Notes: a model not told the origin generated them from the letters alone. Counted from the stretch's first letter, positions 26,771 to 41,732 are shown. The stretch: DNA of 64,000 bases from Solimonas sp. SE-A11 (GCF_030345715.1 NZ_JAUASX010000005.1:62001-126000); one strand, 5' to 3'. Program-made: numbers and translations.

Positions 26771-27529
26771 TCAGGGCAGCAGGCTGCCCTGGCTCGGCGG
26801 GGCCGGCGGCGCGTCGGATGCAGCAGCCGGAGCCGGCTCGGAGGCCGGAGCGGCTGCCGGGGCCGGGGCAGGAGTGGTGGCCGCTTCCTTCTTGCCCTGC
26901 GAGGTGGCGAGGAAGGCGCGCGAACCGGGCGACGGCGTGATGGCGGCCTGCACCGCGCTCACGACCTTCTCGGTGGCTTCGCTGATCTTGGCCTTGGCCT
27001 TGGCTACAGTGCCCTGGGGGGCGGCGGCGGGCTTGGCCGGAGCAGGCTTGGCGGGGGCGGCAGGCTTGGCCGCGGGCTTGGGTGCCGGTGCCTTGGCGAC
27101 GACCTTCTCCACCGCAGCCTTGGCCTTGGCCACATCCTTCTTGACCACGGCCTTGACCTTGGCCACGTCCTTCTTCACGGCGGCCTTGACCTTGGCCACG
27201 TCCTTCTTGACCACGGTCTTGGCCTTGGCGACGTCTTTCTTGACGACGGCCTTGGCCTTGGTGACCTGCTTCTTGACGGCGACCTTGGCCTTGGCGACCT
27301 GCTTCTTGACGGCCTTCTTGACGGCGACCTGCGCCTTCTTGGCCTTGGCCACCGGCTTCTTGACGGCAGCCTTGGCCTTGGCGACCGGCTTCTTCACGGC
27401 CTTCTTGGCCTGCACCTTGGCCTTGGCGACGGTCTTCTTGGCCGTGCTCTGAGCCTTCTTGGCTTGAGCCTTGACCTTGGAAACGGTCTTCTTCGCGGCC
27501 TTGCCGCTGGATTTGCTCGGCTTCTTCAT
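26771..27529 (-). CDS. Histone H1-like (AlgP-type) lysine/alanine-rich DNA-binding protein
   Basis: This 252-residue protein starts MKKPSKSSGKAAKKTVSK and consists of a tandem KPA/KKxVAKAKA-type repeat (about residues 1-150, for example KKDVAKAKTV and KKDVAKVKAA). A proline/alanine-rich tail follows. It resembles the Pseudomonas AlgP/histone H1-like family, thought to compact or bend DNA and act on transcription. It has no globular domain. The start at 27529 was chosen because the upstream in-frame codons (MSYRPPMSPWP...) are not repeat-like. Length varies by repeat number in this family. Confidence 0.85.
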   Translation of the reverse strand: MKKPSKSSGKAAKKTVSKVKAQAKKAQSTAKKTVAKAKVQAKKAVKKPVAKAKAAVKKPVAKAKKAQVAVKKAVKKQVAKAKVAVKKQVTKAKAVVKKDVAKAKTVVKKDVAKVKAAVKKDVAKVKAVVKKDVAKAKAAVEKVVAKAPAPKPAAKPAAPAKPAPAKPAAAPQGTVAKAKAKISEATEKVVSAVQAAITPSPGSRAFLATSQGKKEAATTPAPAPAAAPASEPAPAAASDAPPAPPSQGSLLP

Positions 27530-28089
27530 AAGTTCAACAAGCTCCAAACGTATAGCGGCCGCGGTAGGCCAGGGACTCATGGGCGGTCGATACGACACAC
27601 CATATCGTCATCCTGCAGCGGCCTGGCCGCTGCGAGGCGACATTCTTTTACTTTTGCCGCCCGAAACGGGCGACATCAAGCGAATCCAGTTTGGAGTGAA
27701 AATGTCTATCGGCCCCGGGTCGCCACGATGACCGGCCGATCTGGACTTGTATGCTGGAACGAGCGACCTGCGCTGGCCTTCCGGGCCATCCTCCGTGCCG
27801 ACGGCGTCTGTAGTGCCGTTCATAAGGCCGGGTTCGCCGCTTTCCTGCAGCCGTCCAACTCCCCTTGACATTTTCCCTGCAAGCTTTTCATGAGTGTAGG
27901 GCGTGTGATGAATCAGTGTCAAAAATTTTTCAGTGGCGCAGGTTTAGGCGGCACCCCGGCCTGTCCGGGCGGGGCCGTTTCGGTTGTCGCAGGGGGGGGC
28001 GGTCGTTATGATTGCCGCCTCTTCATTTCGGCTGCGGCCGTCTTTCGCCGCGCAATTTCCATTTTTTCTTAAATCCTCAAGAGGTGACC
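27530..28089. other. 560-base intergenic region between the histone-like gene and fadB
   Basis: No convincing gene is present; a 46-codon reading at 27728-27868 lacks codon bias or a ribosome site. Visible structure: a perfect palindrome GCAGCGGCC T GGCCGCTGC at 27615-27633; a CGCCCG AAA CGGGCG hairpin near 27660; an A5T5 tract near 27920; and the fadBA promoter candidate at 27984-28012. It is likely to hold control sites for both divergent genes. Confidence 0.6.
27984..28012 (+). promoter_or_regulatory. Candidate sigma-70 promoter of fadBA with G8 spacer tract
   Basis: TTGTCG (27984-27989) and TATGAT (28007-28012) are separated by exactly 17 bp. The spacer contains eight consecutive G (27992-27999). 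Transcription would begin near 28019, giving a leader of about 70 bases to fadB. Confidence 0.45.
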
Positions 28090-31435
<3,346 letters not shown>

Positions 31436-31453
31436 GCCGGTAGCGTCAGCAGT

Positions 31454-31490
31454 AACGAAAAGAGGCCGGGGAGACCCGGCCTTTTTCGTT
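31454..31490. terminator. Terminator between fadA and the convergent dehydrogenase
   Basis: An imperfect 16-17 bp stem (AACGAAAAGAGGCCGGG / CCCGGCCTTTTTCGTT) closes on a GAGA loop, with A and T tracts on both sides, as expected for a bidirectional terminator. Confidence 0.8.
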
Positions 31491-31503
31491 GTGCGCGATC
31501 CGC

Positions 31504-32535
31504 TCAGCCGTTGCGGATCCGCGCCACCAGCGCTTTGGTGAAGGCCTTGGTGTCCGCCGTGCCGCCGAGGTCGCCGGTGCGCACGCCGTCCACGTTGAAG
31601 GTGTCGTTGATTGCCTGGCGCAGGCGCGTCGCCGCGTCGTTGAGCTTGAGGTGATCCAGCATCATCGCCGCCGCCAACATCAGCGCCACCGGGTTGGCGA
31701 TGCCCTTGCCGGCAATGTCCGGCGCCGAGCCGTGCACTGCCTCGAAGATCGCCGCGTCGGCACCGATGTTGGCGCCCGGTGCCATGCCAAGGCCGCCGAC
31801 CAAGCCGGCGACGAGGTCCGACAGGATGTCGCCGAACAGGTTGGTGGTGACCAGCGCGTCGAACTGCCAGGGATTCAGCACCAGCTTCATCGCGCAGGCG
31901 TCGATGATCACCTCCTGCATCTCGATACGGCCCTGGTACCTCTGCTGGTACAGTTTGCGCGCCTCGTCCAGGAAGATGCCGGTCAGCGCCTTCATGATGT
32001 TGGCCTTGTGTACCACCGCGATTTTCTTGCGGCCCAGAGCGATGGCGTGCTCGAAGGCGTACTCCAGCAGGCGATGCGAGCCCTGGCGCGTGTTGACGCC
32101 GGTGGCGATGGCAACGGCCTCCGGATCGCCGTCCATCGCGATGTAGTGCTCGTAGCCCATGTACAGGCCTTCGAGATTCTCGCGGTAGACCATCAGGTCG
32201 ATGTTGTCGTAGCGCCCGCCGGGGATCAGCGTGCGCGCCGGGCGCACGTTGGCGTAGAGCTTGAAGGCCTCGCGCAGGCGCACGTTGCTGGAACGGTAGC
32301 CACTGCCGGAGGGCGTCTCCAGCGGACCCTTCAGTGCCAGGCGCGTGCGGCGGATGCTGTCCAGCACGGCATCGGGCAGGGGGTCGCCGACGCTCCGTAC
32401 CGCCGCCAGGCCCGCCTGCTGGATGTCCCAGTCGAAGTCCACGCCCAGCGCTTCCAGAGCGGCCAGCGTGGCTTCGACGATCTCGGGGCCGATACCATCG
32501 CCGGGGATCAGGGTGGCTGCGATGCGGCTGCTCAT
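31504..32535 (-). CDS. NAD-dependent isocitrate dehydrogenase-type decarboxylating dehydrogenase
   Basis: This 343-residue member of the isocitrate/isopropylmalate dehydrogenase family contains SSNVRLREAFKLYANVRPA. The SxNVxLR substrate motif and YANVRP are those of NAD-linked isocitrate dehydrogenases of the mitochondrial type rather than LeuB. Metal ligands lie in TNLFGDILSDLVAGLVGGLG, and FEAVHGSAPDIAGKGIANP is the cofactor and substrate region. The start at MSSRIAATLIPGDGIGPE (32535) is preferred; an in-frame ORF extends 35 arginine-rich codons upstream without a ribosome site. It is a stand-alone gene, not near leuCD. Homoisocitrate dehydrogenase is a less likely alternative. Confidence 0.85.
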   Translation of the reverse strand: MSSRIAATLIPGDGIGPEIVEATLAALEALGVDFDWDIQQAGLAAVRSVGDPLPDAVLDSIRRTRLALKGPLETPSGSGYRSSNVRLREAFKLYANVRPARTLIPGGRYDNIDLMVYRENLEGLYMGYEHYIAMDGDPEAVAIATGVNTRQGSHRLLEYAFEHAIALGRKKIAVVHKANIMKALTGIFLDEARKLYQQRYQGRIEMQEVIIDACAMKLVLNPWQFDALVTTNLFGDILSDLVAGLVGGLGMAPGANIGADAAIFEAVHGSAPDIAGKGIANPVALMLAAAMMLDHLKLNDAATRLRQAINDTFNVDGVRTGDLGGTADTKAFTKALVARIRNG

Positions 32536-32670
32536 GCGCGGTTCTCGTTCTGCTGGGATGGAGCGGCCACTGTATCCCCTGCGGCGCGATCCGGTGCGAT
32601 CCGCCCCGCGCGATGCGAAATCCGTTTCCTCGCGTAACATGGCCGCATCGAATCAGACACGGTATCCGTC

Positions 32671-33981
32671 ATGCCCCTGCAACGCTTCGCCGTCACCGCC
32701 TCCCTTGTCCTGTTGCTCGCCGCCTGTGGTGGCAGCGCTCAACTGCCGGTATCCGACGGCACCGGTCCCAACCCCAAGCTGCCGGCGCCGGGCCGCACGC
32801 TGCTGCCGGTGGTGAACATCGCCCCGGCGCAGGGCTGGCCCGCCGGCGGCAAGCCGCAGCCGGCCGAAGGCCTGCAGGTCCAGGCCTTCGCCGATGGCCT
32901 GGATCATCCGCGCTGGATCGAGGTGCTGCCCAACGGCGACGTGCTGGTGGCGGAGAGCAATGCCCCGGCCAATCCGCCGCGCGGCATCGTCGGCCGCGTG
33001 GAGAAGGCAGTGATGAAGAAGGCCGGTGCCGGCGTGCCCAGCGCCAACCGCATCACGCTGCTGCGCGACACCGATGACGACGGCGTTGCCGACCAGCGCT
33101 CGGTCTTCCTCAAGGACCTGAACTCGCCCTTCGGCATGGCCCTCATCGGCGGTGACTTCTTCGTCGCCAACACCGACGCGGTGCTGCGCTATGCCTATAC
33201 CCCGGGCGCCACGTCGCTCGCCGCGCCGGGCGCACCGCTGACGGACCTGCCGGCGGGCGACATCAATCGCCACTGGACCAAGAGCCTGATCGCCAGCCCA
33301 GACGGCACGCGGCTGTATGTCGGCGTCGGTGCCAACAGCAACATCGGCGAGGCCGGCATGGACGTGGAGGAGGGGCGGGCACTGATCTGGGAGATCGACG
33401 CCAGGACCGGCGACAAGCGCATCTACGCCTATGGTCTGCGCAACCCGGTGGGCCTGGCCTGGGAACCGGTCACCGGTGCCCTGTGGACGGCGGTCAACGA
33501 GCGCGACGAACTGGGCAGCGACCTGGTACCGGACTACATGACCTCGGTGCGCAGCGGCGGCTTCTACGGCTGGCCCTGGAGCTACTGGGGCCAGCACGTG
33601 GATGAGCGGGTCAAGCCGCAGCAGCCGGATCTGGTGGCCAAGGCGATCGCGCCCGACTACGCCCTGGGCCCGCACACCGCCTCGCTGGGCCTGGCGCACT
33701 CCGGGGGGACCTCGCTGCCGGCAGCCTACGCCGCAGGCATGTTCGTGGGTCAGCATGGTTCCTGGAACCGCAAGCCGCACAGCGGCTACAAGGTGATCTT
33801 CGTACCCTTCGCGGACGGCAAGCCCAATGGCCAGCCGCTGGACGTGCTGACCGGCTTCCTGAGCGGCGAGGGCAAGGCCCTGGGTCGCCCGGTAGGCGTG
33901 GCCCTGGACAAGGGCGGCGCGCTGCTGGTGGCCGACGACGTCGGCAACGTCATCTGGCGCGTCAGCGCCGTAAAGCCCTGA
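32671..33981 (+). CDS. PQQ-dependent sugar (sorbosone-type) dehydrogenase lipoprotein
   Basis: This 436-residue protein begins with a lipoprotein signal whose lipobox is LLAAC (C19). It then has a six-bladed beta-propeller: [20 protein letters not shown], later [13 protein letters not shown] and [13 protein letters not shown], matching the L-sorbosone/soluble glucose dehydrogenase family that uses PQQ. It is expected in the periplasm, anchored to a membrane. The likely activity is oxidation of an aldose or sorbosone; the true substrate is unknown. It is followed 8 bases later by a MAPEG gene. Confidence 0.85.
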   Translation: MPLQRFAVTASLVLLLAACGGSAQLPVSDGTGPNPKLPAPGRTLLPVVNIAPAQGWPAGGKPQPAEGLQVQAFADGLDHPRWIEVLPNGDVLVAESNAPANPPRGIVGRVEKAVMKKAGAGVPSANRITLLRDTDDDGVADQRSVFLKDLNSPFGMALIGGDFFVANTDAVLRYAYTPGATSLAAPGAPLTDLPAGDINRHWTKSLIASPDGTRLYVGVGANSNIGEAGMDVEEGRALIWEIDARTGDKRIYAYGLRNPVGLAWEPVTGALWTAVNERDELGSDLVPDYMTSVRSGGFYGWPWSYWGQHVDERVKPQQPDLVAKAIAPDYALGPHTASLGLAHSGGTSLPAAYAAGMFVGQHGSWNRKPHSGYKVIFVPFADGKPNGQPLDVLTGFLSGEGKALGRPVGVALDKGGALLVADDVGNVIWRVSAVKP

Positions 33982-33989
33982 GGATCGTC

Positions 33990-34412
33990 ATGGAAACGCC
34001 ACTTCACTGGTACGCGCTCAGCACCGTGCTGCTGTTCGCCAAGATGTTCGGGATTTCGCTCTACCAGGGCTGGTATCGCATCAGCCGGCAACAATTCAAG
34101 ACGCCGGAGGACGCCGCTTTCGTCGGCCGGGCGCCGGTGGCCGAGGAACTTCCGCAGGTGCAGCGCGCCGCCCGCGCCTGGGCCAATGACCTGGAGAACA
34201 TTCCCATCTTCCTGGCCCTGGGGATCGCCTACGTGCAACTGGGCTTGTCGGCCACCGCGGCTCCCTGGCTGTTCGGCAGCTTCGTGGCGGCGCGGGTGGC
34301 CCACACGCTGTGCTATCTCGCCGGGTTGCAGCCCTGGCGCACCGTGTCCTATGCGGTCGGCGTAGGAGCGACGCTGTGGATGGCAGCCCTGATCCTCGGC
34401 GCCGTGCTCTGA
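33990..34412 (+). CDS. MAPEG family membrane protein
   Basis: This 140-residue inner-membrane protein has four hydrophobic segments. The family pattern (RAWANDLENIPIFLALGIAY, then an ARVAHTLCYLAGLQPWRTVSY stretch) matches MAPEG, the microsomal glutathione S-transferase/eicosanoid fold. Bacterial members may conjugate glutathione or reduce peroxides; this one's substrate is not known. It lies 8 bases after the sugar dehydrogenase gene and is probably cotranscribed with it. Confidence 0.85.
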   Translation: METPLHWYALSTVLLFAKMFGISLYQGWYRISRQQFKTPEDAAFVGRAPVAEELPQVQRAARAWANDLENIPIFLALGIAYVQLGLSATAAPWLFGSFVAARVAHTLCYLAGLQPWRTVSYAVGVGATLWMAALILGAVL

Positions 34413-34419
34413 GTGGAGC

Positions 34420-35079
34420 TCAGCGGGCCGCGCCCCTGAGCAGCAGCGAGCCGCGGCGGATCAGTTCGCCGCCGGACGGCTCCGGCTGCAGGTTGGCCAG
34501 GCCGTTGATCAGCAGGCGGGCGACGAACATCGCTGCCTCGCGCGGATCGGGATTCTTGCGCTCCACCAGCGTGCGGCTGAGTTCGTAGGCGCTGCCGAAG
34601 ATCGTCGCGGTCAGGTAGTCCACGTTGATGTCCGCCAGCAGGCCGCGCGCCACGGCGTCGGCGAGGTCGATCTTCAGCATGCGTATGGTGTGGCCGAAGA
34701 CGTTGTCCGTGAAGAATGCGCGGATCACCGGCTCGTTGCGGAACATCATCCGGTAGAAGTCCGGGTGCGCGCAGATTTCCTCGAACGTGGTGAGGAAGGC
34801 GCCCTGCATGAACTGCTCGAGGGTATCGGCCGTGCGCCGGACCTGGGTCAGGCGATCGGTCAGCTCCGACAGGCGCTCCTCGACTAGGGAGCGCAGCAGC
34901 GATTCCTTGTCCGGGAAGTAGTTGTAGAAGGTGCCCGAGGCCAGCGGCGTGGCGCGGATGACGTCGCGGATGGTGACGGCGTCGTAGCCCTGTTCGGCGA
35001 ACAGCCGGCGCGCGCTATCGAGGATCGACGCACGATTGGCCAGCTTGTTCTGCTCTCGCTTGCCGCTGGACGTCTGCAT
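34420..35079 (-). CDS. TetR family transcriptional regulator
   Basis: This 219-residue repressor-type protein has an N-terminal helix-turn-helix (ILDSARRLFAEQGYDAVTIR, then ATPLASGTFYNYFPDKESLL) and a helical ligand domain. The start at MQTSSGKREQNK (35079) is chosen; an in-frame extension of 22 codons is proline-rich and lies before a likely operator/promoter area. It is downstream of and on the same strand as an enoyl-CoA hydratase gene, which makes control of fatty-acid or acyl-CoA genes plausible but unproven. Confidence 0.9.
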   Translation of the reverse strand: MQTSSGKREQNKLANRASILDSARRLFAEQGYDAVTIRDVIRATPLASGTFYNYFPDKESLLRSLVEERLSELTDRLTQVRRTADTLEQFMQGAFLTTFEEICAHPDFYRMMFRNEPVIRAFFTDNVFGHTIRMLKIDLADAVARGLLADINVDYLTATIFGSAYELSRTLVERKNPDPREAAMFVARLLINGLANLQPEPSGGELIRRGSLLLRGAAR

Positions 35080-35170
35080 TGACGGGACCGGTCGAGGCTG
35101 TGTGACGGGTGTGTCACATTCCACCCCGGGGCCGCCCGCTGTCAAGGGCGGCCCCGGAGTGAAGCGGGCC

Positions 35171-35944
35171 TCAGCTGAACTTGGAGAAGTCCGGCTTGCG
35201 CTTCTGCATGAAGGCGCCCATGGCCTCGCGGGCCTCGGGCATACCCAGCATGGGGATGAACTTGTCCGCCTCGATGCGGATCGCGTCCACCACCAGGTCC
35301 TCGCGCCAGCGCTTCAGCAGGGCCTTGCTGGTGCGCAGGGCGTTGGGCGGCTGCGCCGCCAGCTTCAGGGCCGCCTCGCGTGCCTTGGCCTCGCTCTGGT
35401 CATTGGGCAGGACAGCATTGACCAGGCCGGCTTCCCGCGCCGTGGCAGCGTCGAAGGGCTCCGCCAGCAGGCACAGCTCGGCCGCCTTCTGGTGGCCCAT
35501 CAGGCGCGGCAGGATGTAGGTGGATGCAAACTCCGGGCAGATGCCGATGTTGACGAAGGGCAGGTGGAAACGAGTCTTCTCGCCGGCATAGACCAGGTCG
35601 CAGTGCAACAGCAGCGTTGTGCCCACGCCCACGGCGATGCCGTTGACCGCCGCCACTACCGGCTTCCTGGCCGTGGCCAGCGTGCGCATGAAGCGCGCCA
35701 CGGCGCTGTCGTCGCCCTGGGGCGGGTTCTGCAGGAAGTCCGCCAGGTCGTTGCCGCTGGTGAAGCAGTCATTGGAGCCGGCCAGCAGGATGACCCGCGC
35801 CTCCGGATCGGCCTCGGCCTTCAGCAGGGCGGCGGTGATGCCTTCGTACATCGCCGTAGTCAGGGCGTTCTTCTTGTCGAGGCGGTTCATGCGGATCGTG
35901 CAGACCCGGTCCTGCAGCTCGGTCAGGACATGTTCGGTGGTCAT
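35171..35944 (-). CDS. Enoyl-CoA hydratase/isomerase family protein
   Basis: This 257-residue crotonase-fold protein carries the CoA-binding SGNDLADFLQNP and oxyanion-hole segment AAVNGIAVGVGTTLLLHCD. At the position of the hydratase glutamate pair the sequence has HLPFVNIGICPEFASTYILP, retaining a glutamate in CPEF, a pattern seen in enoyl-CoA isomerase-like members rather than typical hydratases. The start at MTTEHVLTELQD (35944) has GGAG at 9 bases. It probably handles unsaturated acyl-CoA in beta-oxidation, complementing fadBA. Confidence 0.85.
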   Translation of the reverse strand: MTTEHVLTELQDRVCTIRMNRLDKKNALTTAMYEGITAALLKAEADPEARVILLAGSNDCFTSGNDLADFLQNPPQGDDSAVARFMRTLATARKPVVAAVNGIAVGVGTTLLLHCDLVYAGEKTRFHLPFVNIGICPEFASTYILPRLMGHQKAAELCLLAEPFDAATAREAGLVNAVLPNDQSEAKAREAALKLAAQPPNALRTSKALLKRWREDLVVDAIRIEADKFIPMLGMPEAREAMGAFMQKRKPDFSKFS

Positions 35945-36057
35945 CGGATGGCTCCAAGGGGTGAAAAAAGGGAATGGCGCCATTCTAAGGCAGCCGGAAT
36001 CGGCGCCTCTCGTCCCGCTGGACGACGCTCGCTGGCGCTCGGGTCACCGAGGGGTTT

Positions 36058-36399
36058 TCAGCCCGGCGGCCACTTCAGCGGGCGCCCGCCGATCAGGTGC
36101 AGATGAAGGTGGAACACCGATTGGCCTGCGTCTGCGCCATTGTTCACCACCAGGCGGAAGGCCTCGCCGTAACCGTAGGCCGCGGCGATCTTGCCGGCGG
36201 ACAGCATCAGGTGGCCCAGCAGGGCCTGGTCCTCGGGGCCAGCGTCGCAGAGGCGGGGGATCGGTTTGCGCGGGATCAGCAGAAGGTGCATGGGCGCGCC
36301 AGGATTGATGTCCTGGATCGCTACGCAATGCTCGTCCTCGTGGACGATCGTGGCGGGGATTTCCCGGTCGATGATCTTCTCGAACAGCGTCTTCGCCAT
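36058..36399 (-). CDS. HIT family purine-nucleotide hydrolase (HinT-like)
   Basis: This 113-residue protein starts MAKTLFEKIIDREIPATIVHED, close to E. coli HinT in length and pattern. The histidine triad is HLHLHLIGG near the C-terminus. HinT hydrolyses purine nucleoside phosphoramidates and adenylated lysine. AGGAG precedes the ATG. It is divergent from msbA, with a shared 77-base promoter region. Confidence 0.93.
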   Translation of the reverse strand: MAKTLFEKIIDREIPATIVHEDEHCVAIQDINPGAPMHLLLIPRKPIPRLCDAGPEDQALLGHLMLSAGKIAAAYGYGEAFRLVVNNGADAGQSVFHLHLHLIGGRPLKWPPG

Positions 36400-36476
36400 C
36401 AGGGGCTCCTGGATCAGGGATTCCCAGTGTAAGCCATGAGCGGCGCCCAGCCCGGCGTTTGTTACCATTCCCACCC

Positions 36477-38269
<1,793 letters not shown>

Positions 38270-38273
<4 letters not shown>

Positions 38274-39280
38274 AGGCCTGGCTGGAGCGGGTCTGGTACC
38301 GGTCCGCGCCGCCGCCACTGTGGCTGCGTCCCCTGTCCCGCGCCTACGGTGCCGTGGCGGCCCATCTGGCCGATGCGCGCCGGCGGCAGGCCCAGCGCCT
38401 GCCGGTGCCGGTGATCGTGGTCGGCAACGTGGCCGTCGGCGGCACCGGGAAAACCCCCAGCGTCCTGTGGCTGGTGGAAGCCCTGCGCCGCGCCGGCCAT
38501 CGTCCGGGCATCCTCAGCCGCGGCTACGGTGGCCGCGGGCCGTTCCCGATGCTGGTATCGCCAGATACCGATCCCGCGCTTTGCGGAGATGAACCCGCAC
38601 TGATGGCGCAACGCAGCGGCGTGCCCCTCGCCGTGGCCCCGGACCGGCTGGCCGGCGGCCGCCTGCTGCTCGCACGCCACCCCGGGGTCGACGTGCTGGT
38701 CTGTGACGATGGCCTGCAGCACTACCGCCTGGCCCGGGACCTGGAGCTTTGCATCGTCGACGGCGCGCGGGGCTATGGCAACGGCTGGCTGCTGCCTGCC
38801 GGACCGCTGCGGGAGCCGCCGGCGCGTGCCCGCGCGGCTGCGCTGATCCTGGTCAACGGTGGCGATCCGGCGGCCTTCGGCGCCACCGCCATCGGCTTCC
38901 GACTGGAGACCGCAGTGGCGGTGAACCTGGCCAACGGCGAGCAACGGCCGCTGTCGGCCTTCGGGGCCGCGGACGTCCATGCGATTGCCGGCATCGGCAA
39001 TCCCCCGCGGTTCTTCGACGGCCTGAGGGTCCGGGGGCTGCAGTTGCGTGAGCACGCCTTCGCCGACCATCACGCCTATGTGCCGGCCGATCTCGAGTTT
39101 GGCGATGGCCTGCCGGTACTGATGACCGAGAAGGACGCGGTCAAGTGCCGTGCCTTCGCGCAGCCGCACTGGTGGGCCGTGCCAGCCGACCTGAGCTTCG
39201 TGGCGGACGGTGACACGCGGCTGCTCGCCGAACTACGTAAGCTGCGGCGCGCGGGCCCTGGATTCTCGACACCGCGCTGA
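38270..39280 (+). CDS. lpxK: Tetraacyldisaccharide 4'-kinase
   Basis: This 336-residue kinase phosphorylates the 4' position of the lipid A precursor. The P-loop is [13 protein letters not shown] (about residues 51-63). The SRGYGGRG motif, the catalytic region [19 protein letters not shown], and the TEKDAVK segment are all family hallmarks. Its ATG overlaps the msbA stop by four bases. The N-terminus includes a membrane-associating helix (about residues 1-35). Confidence 0.96.
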
Positions 39281-39390
39281 CACGGGCCGGGGTAGGGCAG
39301 TCCCGGCGGGTTTGCCGGGCGCGCGCTGGCATCGGAGGGGGTAAAGCGTGCAACAATGCTGCCCCCGCATTGCAAGCACCCCCCGGAAAC

Positions 39391-39573
39391 ATGGACAAGC
39401 GCCTGCTCGACATACTCGTCTGCCCCGTCAGCCAGGGGTCGCTGGAATGGCACCCGGAACGGCAGGAGCTGTGGAGCCGCGGTGCGCGCCTGGCCTACCC
39501 GGTGCGTGACGGCATCCCGGTCATGCTCGAGGAAGAAGCCCGCGAACTGGCCACTGACGAGCTGGACGCATGA
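39391..39573 (+). CDS. Trm112/YcaR-like small protein
   Basis: This 60-residue protein ([20 protein letters not shown]) matches the Trm112-like UPF0434 (YcaR) family, which in E. coli lies between lpxK and kdsB exactly as here. YcaR-type proteins often carry a zinc-knuckle-like CP.C; here only the first cysteine (VCPVSQG) is obvious, so metal binding may be lost. The stop overlaps the kdsB ATG. Confidence 0.9.
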   Translation: MDKRLLDILVCPVSQGSLEWHPERQELWSRGARLAYPVRDGIPVMLEEEARELATDELDA

Positions 39574-40334
39574 AGGGCTTCAAGGTCGTCATCCCGGCTC
39601 GCCTGGGCTCCACCCGTCTGCCGAACAAGGTCCTGCGCGACGTACATGGCAAACCGGTGCTGCGCCATGTCTGGGAGGCTGCCCGCAAGAGCGGTGCAGG
39701 AGAGGTCATCGTCGCCACTGATTCCGAGCAAGTGCTCGAGGCCTGCCGCGTCTTCGGCGCCGATGCGCGCTTGACCGCCGCTACCCACAACTCGGGTACC
39801 GACCGCATCAACGAGATTGCCCGGGCGGCCGGCTGGGCCGCCGATACCGTCGTGGTCAACCTGCAGGGCGACGAGCCGCTGATGCCGCCGGAACTGGTGA
39901 GCCAGGCGGCACAGCTGCTCGCCGACGACAGCGAGGCTCACATCGCCTCGCTGTGCCATCCGCTGCACGCGCAGGAGGAGTGGCTCAATCCCAACGTGGT
40001 CAAGGTGGTCATGGATCGCCGCGGCTACGCACTGTATTTCTCGCGCGCCCCCATCCCCTGGAAGCGTGACGGCTCCACGCGGGAACAGCCGCGCATGCCG
40101 GAAGGCCTGGCCTACCGCCATGTCGGCCTGTACGCCTACCGCGTCGCGGCCCTGGCCGAGTTCAGCCAGTTGCCGGCGGCGCCGCTGGAGGACTGCGAGG
40201 CACTGGAACAGCTGCGCGCGCTGACGCATGGCTTCCGCATCAGGATGGGCATCACCCACAACCCGCCGCCGCGCGGAGTGGACACCGAGGAAGACCTGCA
40301 GGCGGTGATCGCCCTGCTCAAGCCGCCGCGCTGA
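39570..40334 (+). CDS. kdsB: CMP-KDO synthetase (3-deoxy-manno-octulosonate cytidylyltransferase)
   Basis: This 254-residue cytidylyltransferase activates KDO for attachment to lipid A. The N-terminal nucleotide-binding loop is [30 protein letters not shown] is the metal/CMP site, and [10 protein letters not shown] plus the C-terminal [11 protein letters not shown] are family signatures. The gene overlaps its upstream neighbour by four bases. A long perfect hairpin follows. Confidence 0.97.
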   Translation: MKGFKVVIPARLGSTRLPNKVLRDVHGKPVLRHVWEAARKSGAGEVIVATDSEQVLEACRVFGADARLTAATHNSGTDRINEIARAAGWAADTVVVNLQGDEPLMPPELVSQAAQLLADDSEAHIASLCHPLHAQEEWLNPNVVKVVMDRRGYALYFSRAPIPWKRDGSTREQPRMPEGLAYRHVGLYAYRVAALAEFSQLPAAPLEDCEALEQLRALTHGFRIRMGITHNPPPRGVDTEEDLQAVIALLKPPR

Positions 40335-40342
40335 GCGCGGCA

Positions 40343-40380
40343 CAACGAAAAAGGGCTCCGCAAGGAGCCCTTTTTCGTTG
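40343..40380. terminator. Bidirectional terminator between kdsB and ugd
   Basis: A perfect 17-bp stem (CAACGAAAAAGGGCTCC / GGAGCCCTTTTTCGTTG) with GCAA loop, with an A5 and a T5 tract inside the stem, serves both convergent genes. Confidence 0.88.
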
Positions 40381-40391
40381 AAGCGTCACCT

Positions 40392-41726
40392 TCAGGGAGC
40401 GGTCGGCTGGCGGCCGATGCTGTAGTAGGTGAAGCCCAGGCGCTTCAGCAGCTGCGGATCGTAGAGGTTGCGGCCATCGAAGATCGTCGGCTGCTTGAGC
40501 TGCTTGGCCAGGCGATCAAAGTTGGGGCTGCGGAACTGCTTCCACTCGGTGACGATCGCCAGCACGTCGGCGCCGTCGCAGGCCGCCTCGGCGCTGTCGC
40601 AGAGCGCCAGGTCGGCGCGCTCGCCGTAGATCTTGCGCGTCTCGTGCATGGCCACCGGGTCGAAGGCGCGGACCTTGGCGCCGGCATCCCACAGCGACTC
40701 CATCAGCACGCGGCTGGAAGCTTCGCGCATGTCGTCGGTGTTGGGCTTGAAGGCCAGGCCCCAGAGTGCCACCGTGCGGCCCTTCAGCTCGCCCCCGAAA
40801 TGGCTGCGGATGCGCTCGAACAGCACGCGCTTCTGGCGCTCGTTGACGTCCTCCACCGCGGCCAGCAGGGCCGCCAGGTGGCCCGACTCGGCGGCGGTAT
40901 GCACCAGCGCCTTGACGTCCTTGGGGAAGCAGGAACCGCCGTAGCCGCAGCCCGGGTAGATGAAGTGGTAGCCGATGCGCGGATCCGAGCCGATGCCGAT
41001 ACGCACCTTCTCGATGTCGGCGCCGACCTTCTCGGCCACGTTGGCCAGCTCGTTCATGAAGCTGATCTTGGTCGCCAGCATGGCGTTGGCCGCGTACTTG
41101 GTAAGCTCCGAGGAGCGCACGTCCATCACCACCACGCGATCATGGTTGTGGTTGAAGGGCGCGTAGAGCGCGCGCATCAGTTCGGCCGTGCGCGGATTGT
41201 CGGTGCCGATGACGATGCGATCCGGCTTGGTGAAGTCGGGGATCGCGGCGCCTTCCTTGAGAAACTCGGGATTGGAGACGATATCGTATTCGACGTTCTC
41301 GCCGCGCTTCTGCAGGGCGGCCTTCACCGCGTCGCGCACCTTGTCCGCCGTGCCGACCGGCACGGTCGACTTGGTGACCACGATGCGGTAGTCGCTCATC
41401 AGGCGGCCGATGGTATCGGCCACCTGCAGCACGTATTTCAGGTCAGCGGAGCCGTCCTCGCCCGGCGGCGTGCCGACGGCGATGAACTGGAACAGGCCAT
41501 GGCGGACGCCTTCCTCGGCATCGGTCGTGAAGCGCAGGCGGCCTTCCTGGAAGTTGGTCTTGACGATCTGGTCCAGGCCCGGTTCGTAGAACGGGACTTC
41601 GCCTCGTGACAGCGTTTCCACGCGCTTGGCGTCGACATCGACGCAGACAACGGAGTTGCCGGCGTCCGCGAAGCAGGCCGCCGTTACGAGTCCGACGTAG
41701 CCGGAGCCGAAAATGGTGATATCCAT
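40392..41726 (-). CDS. ugd: UDP-glucose 6-dehydrogenase
   Basis: This 444-residue NAD-dependent enzyme makes UDP-glucuronate for polysaccharide or LPS modification. The Rossmann motif is [19 protein letters not shown], the NPEFLKEG segment is present, and the catalytic cysteine is in [13 protein letters not shown]. The C-terminal half has [19 protein letters not shown]. The ATG lies only six bases after the rne stop on the same strand, so the two genes probably share a transcript. Length is normal. Confidence 0.95.
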   Translation of the reverse strand: MDITIFGSGYVGLVTAACFADAGNSVVCVDVDAKRVETLSRGEVPFYEPGLDQIVKTNFQEGRLRFTTDAEEGVRHGLFQFIAVGTPPGEDGSADLKYVLQVADTIGRLMSDYRIVVTKSTVPVGTADKVRDAVKAALQKRGENVEYDIVSNPEFLKEGAAIPDFTKPDRIVIGTDNPRTAELMRALYAPFNHNHDRVVVMDVRSSELTKYAANAMLATKISFMNELANVAEKVGADIEKVRIGIGSDPRIGYHFIYPGCGYGGSCFPKDVKALVHTAAESGHLAALLAAVEDVNERQKRVLFERIRSHFGGELKGRTVALWGLAFKPNTDDMREASSRVLMESLWDAGAKVRAFDPVAMHETRKIYGERADLALCDSAEAACDGADVLAIVTEWKQFRSPNFDRLAKQLKQPTIFDGRNLYDPQLLKRLGFTYYSIGRQPTAP

Positions 41727-41732
41727 GAGGAA

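Noticed and set aside
27728-27868. 46-codon ORF in the gap before fadB
   Set aside because: No ribosome site or codon bias seen; likely chance.
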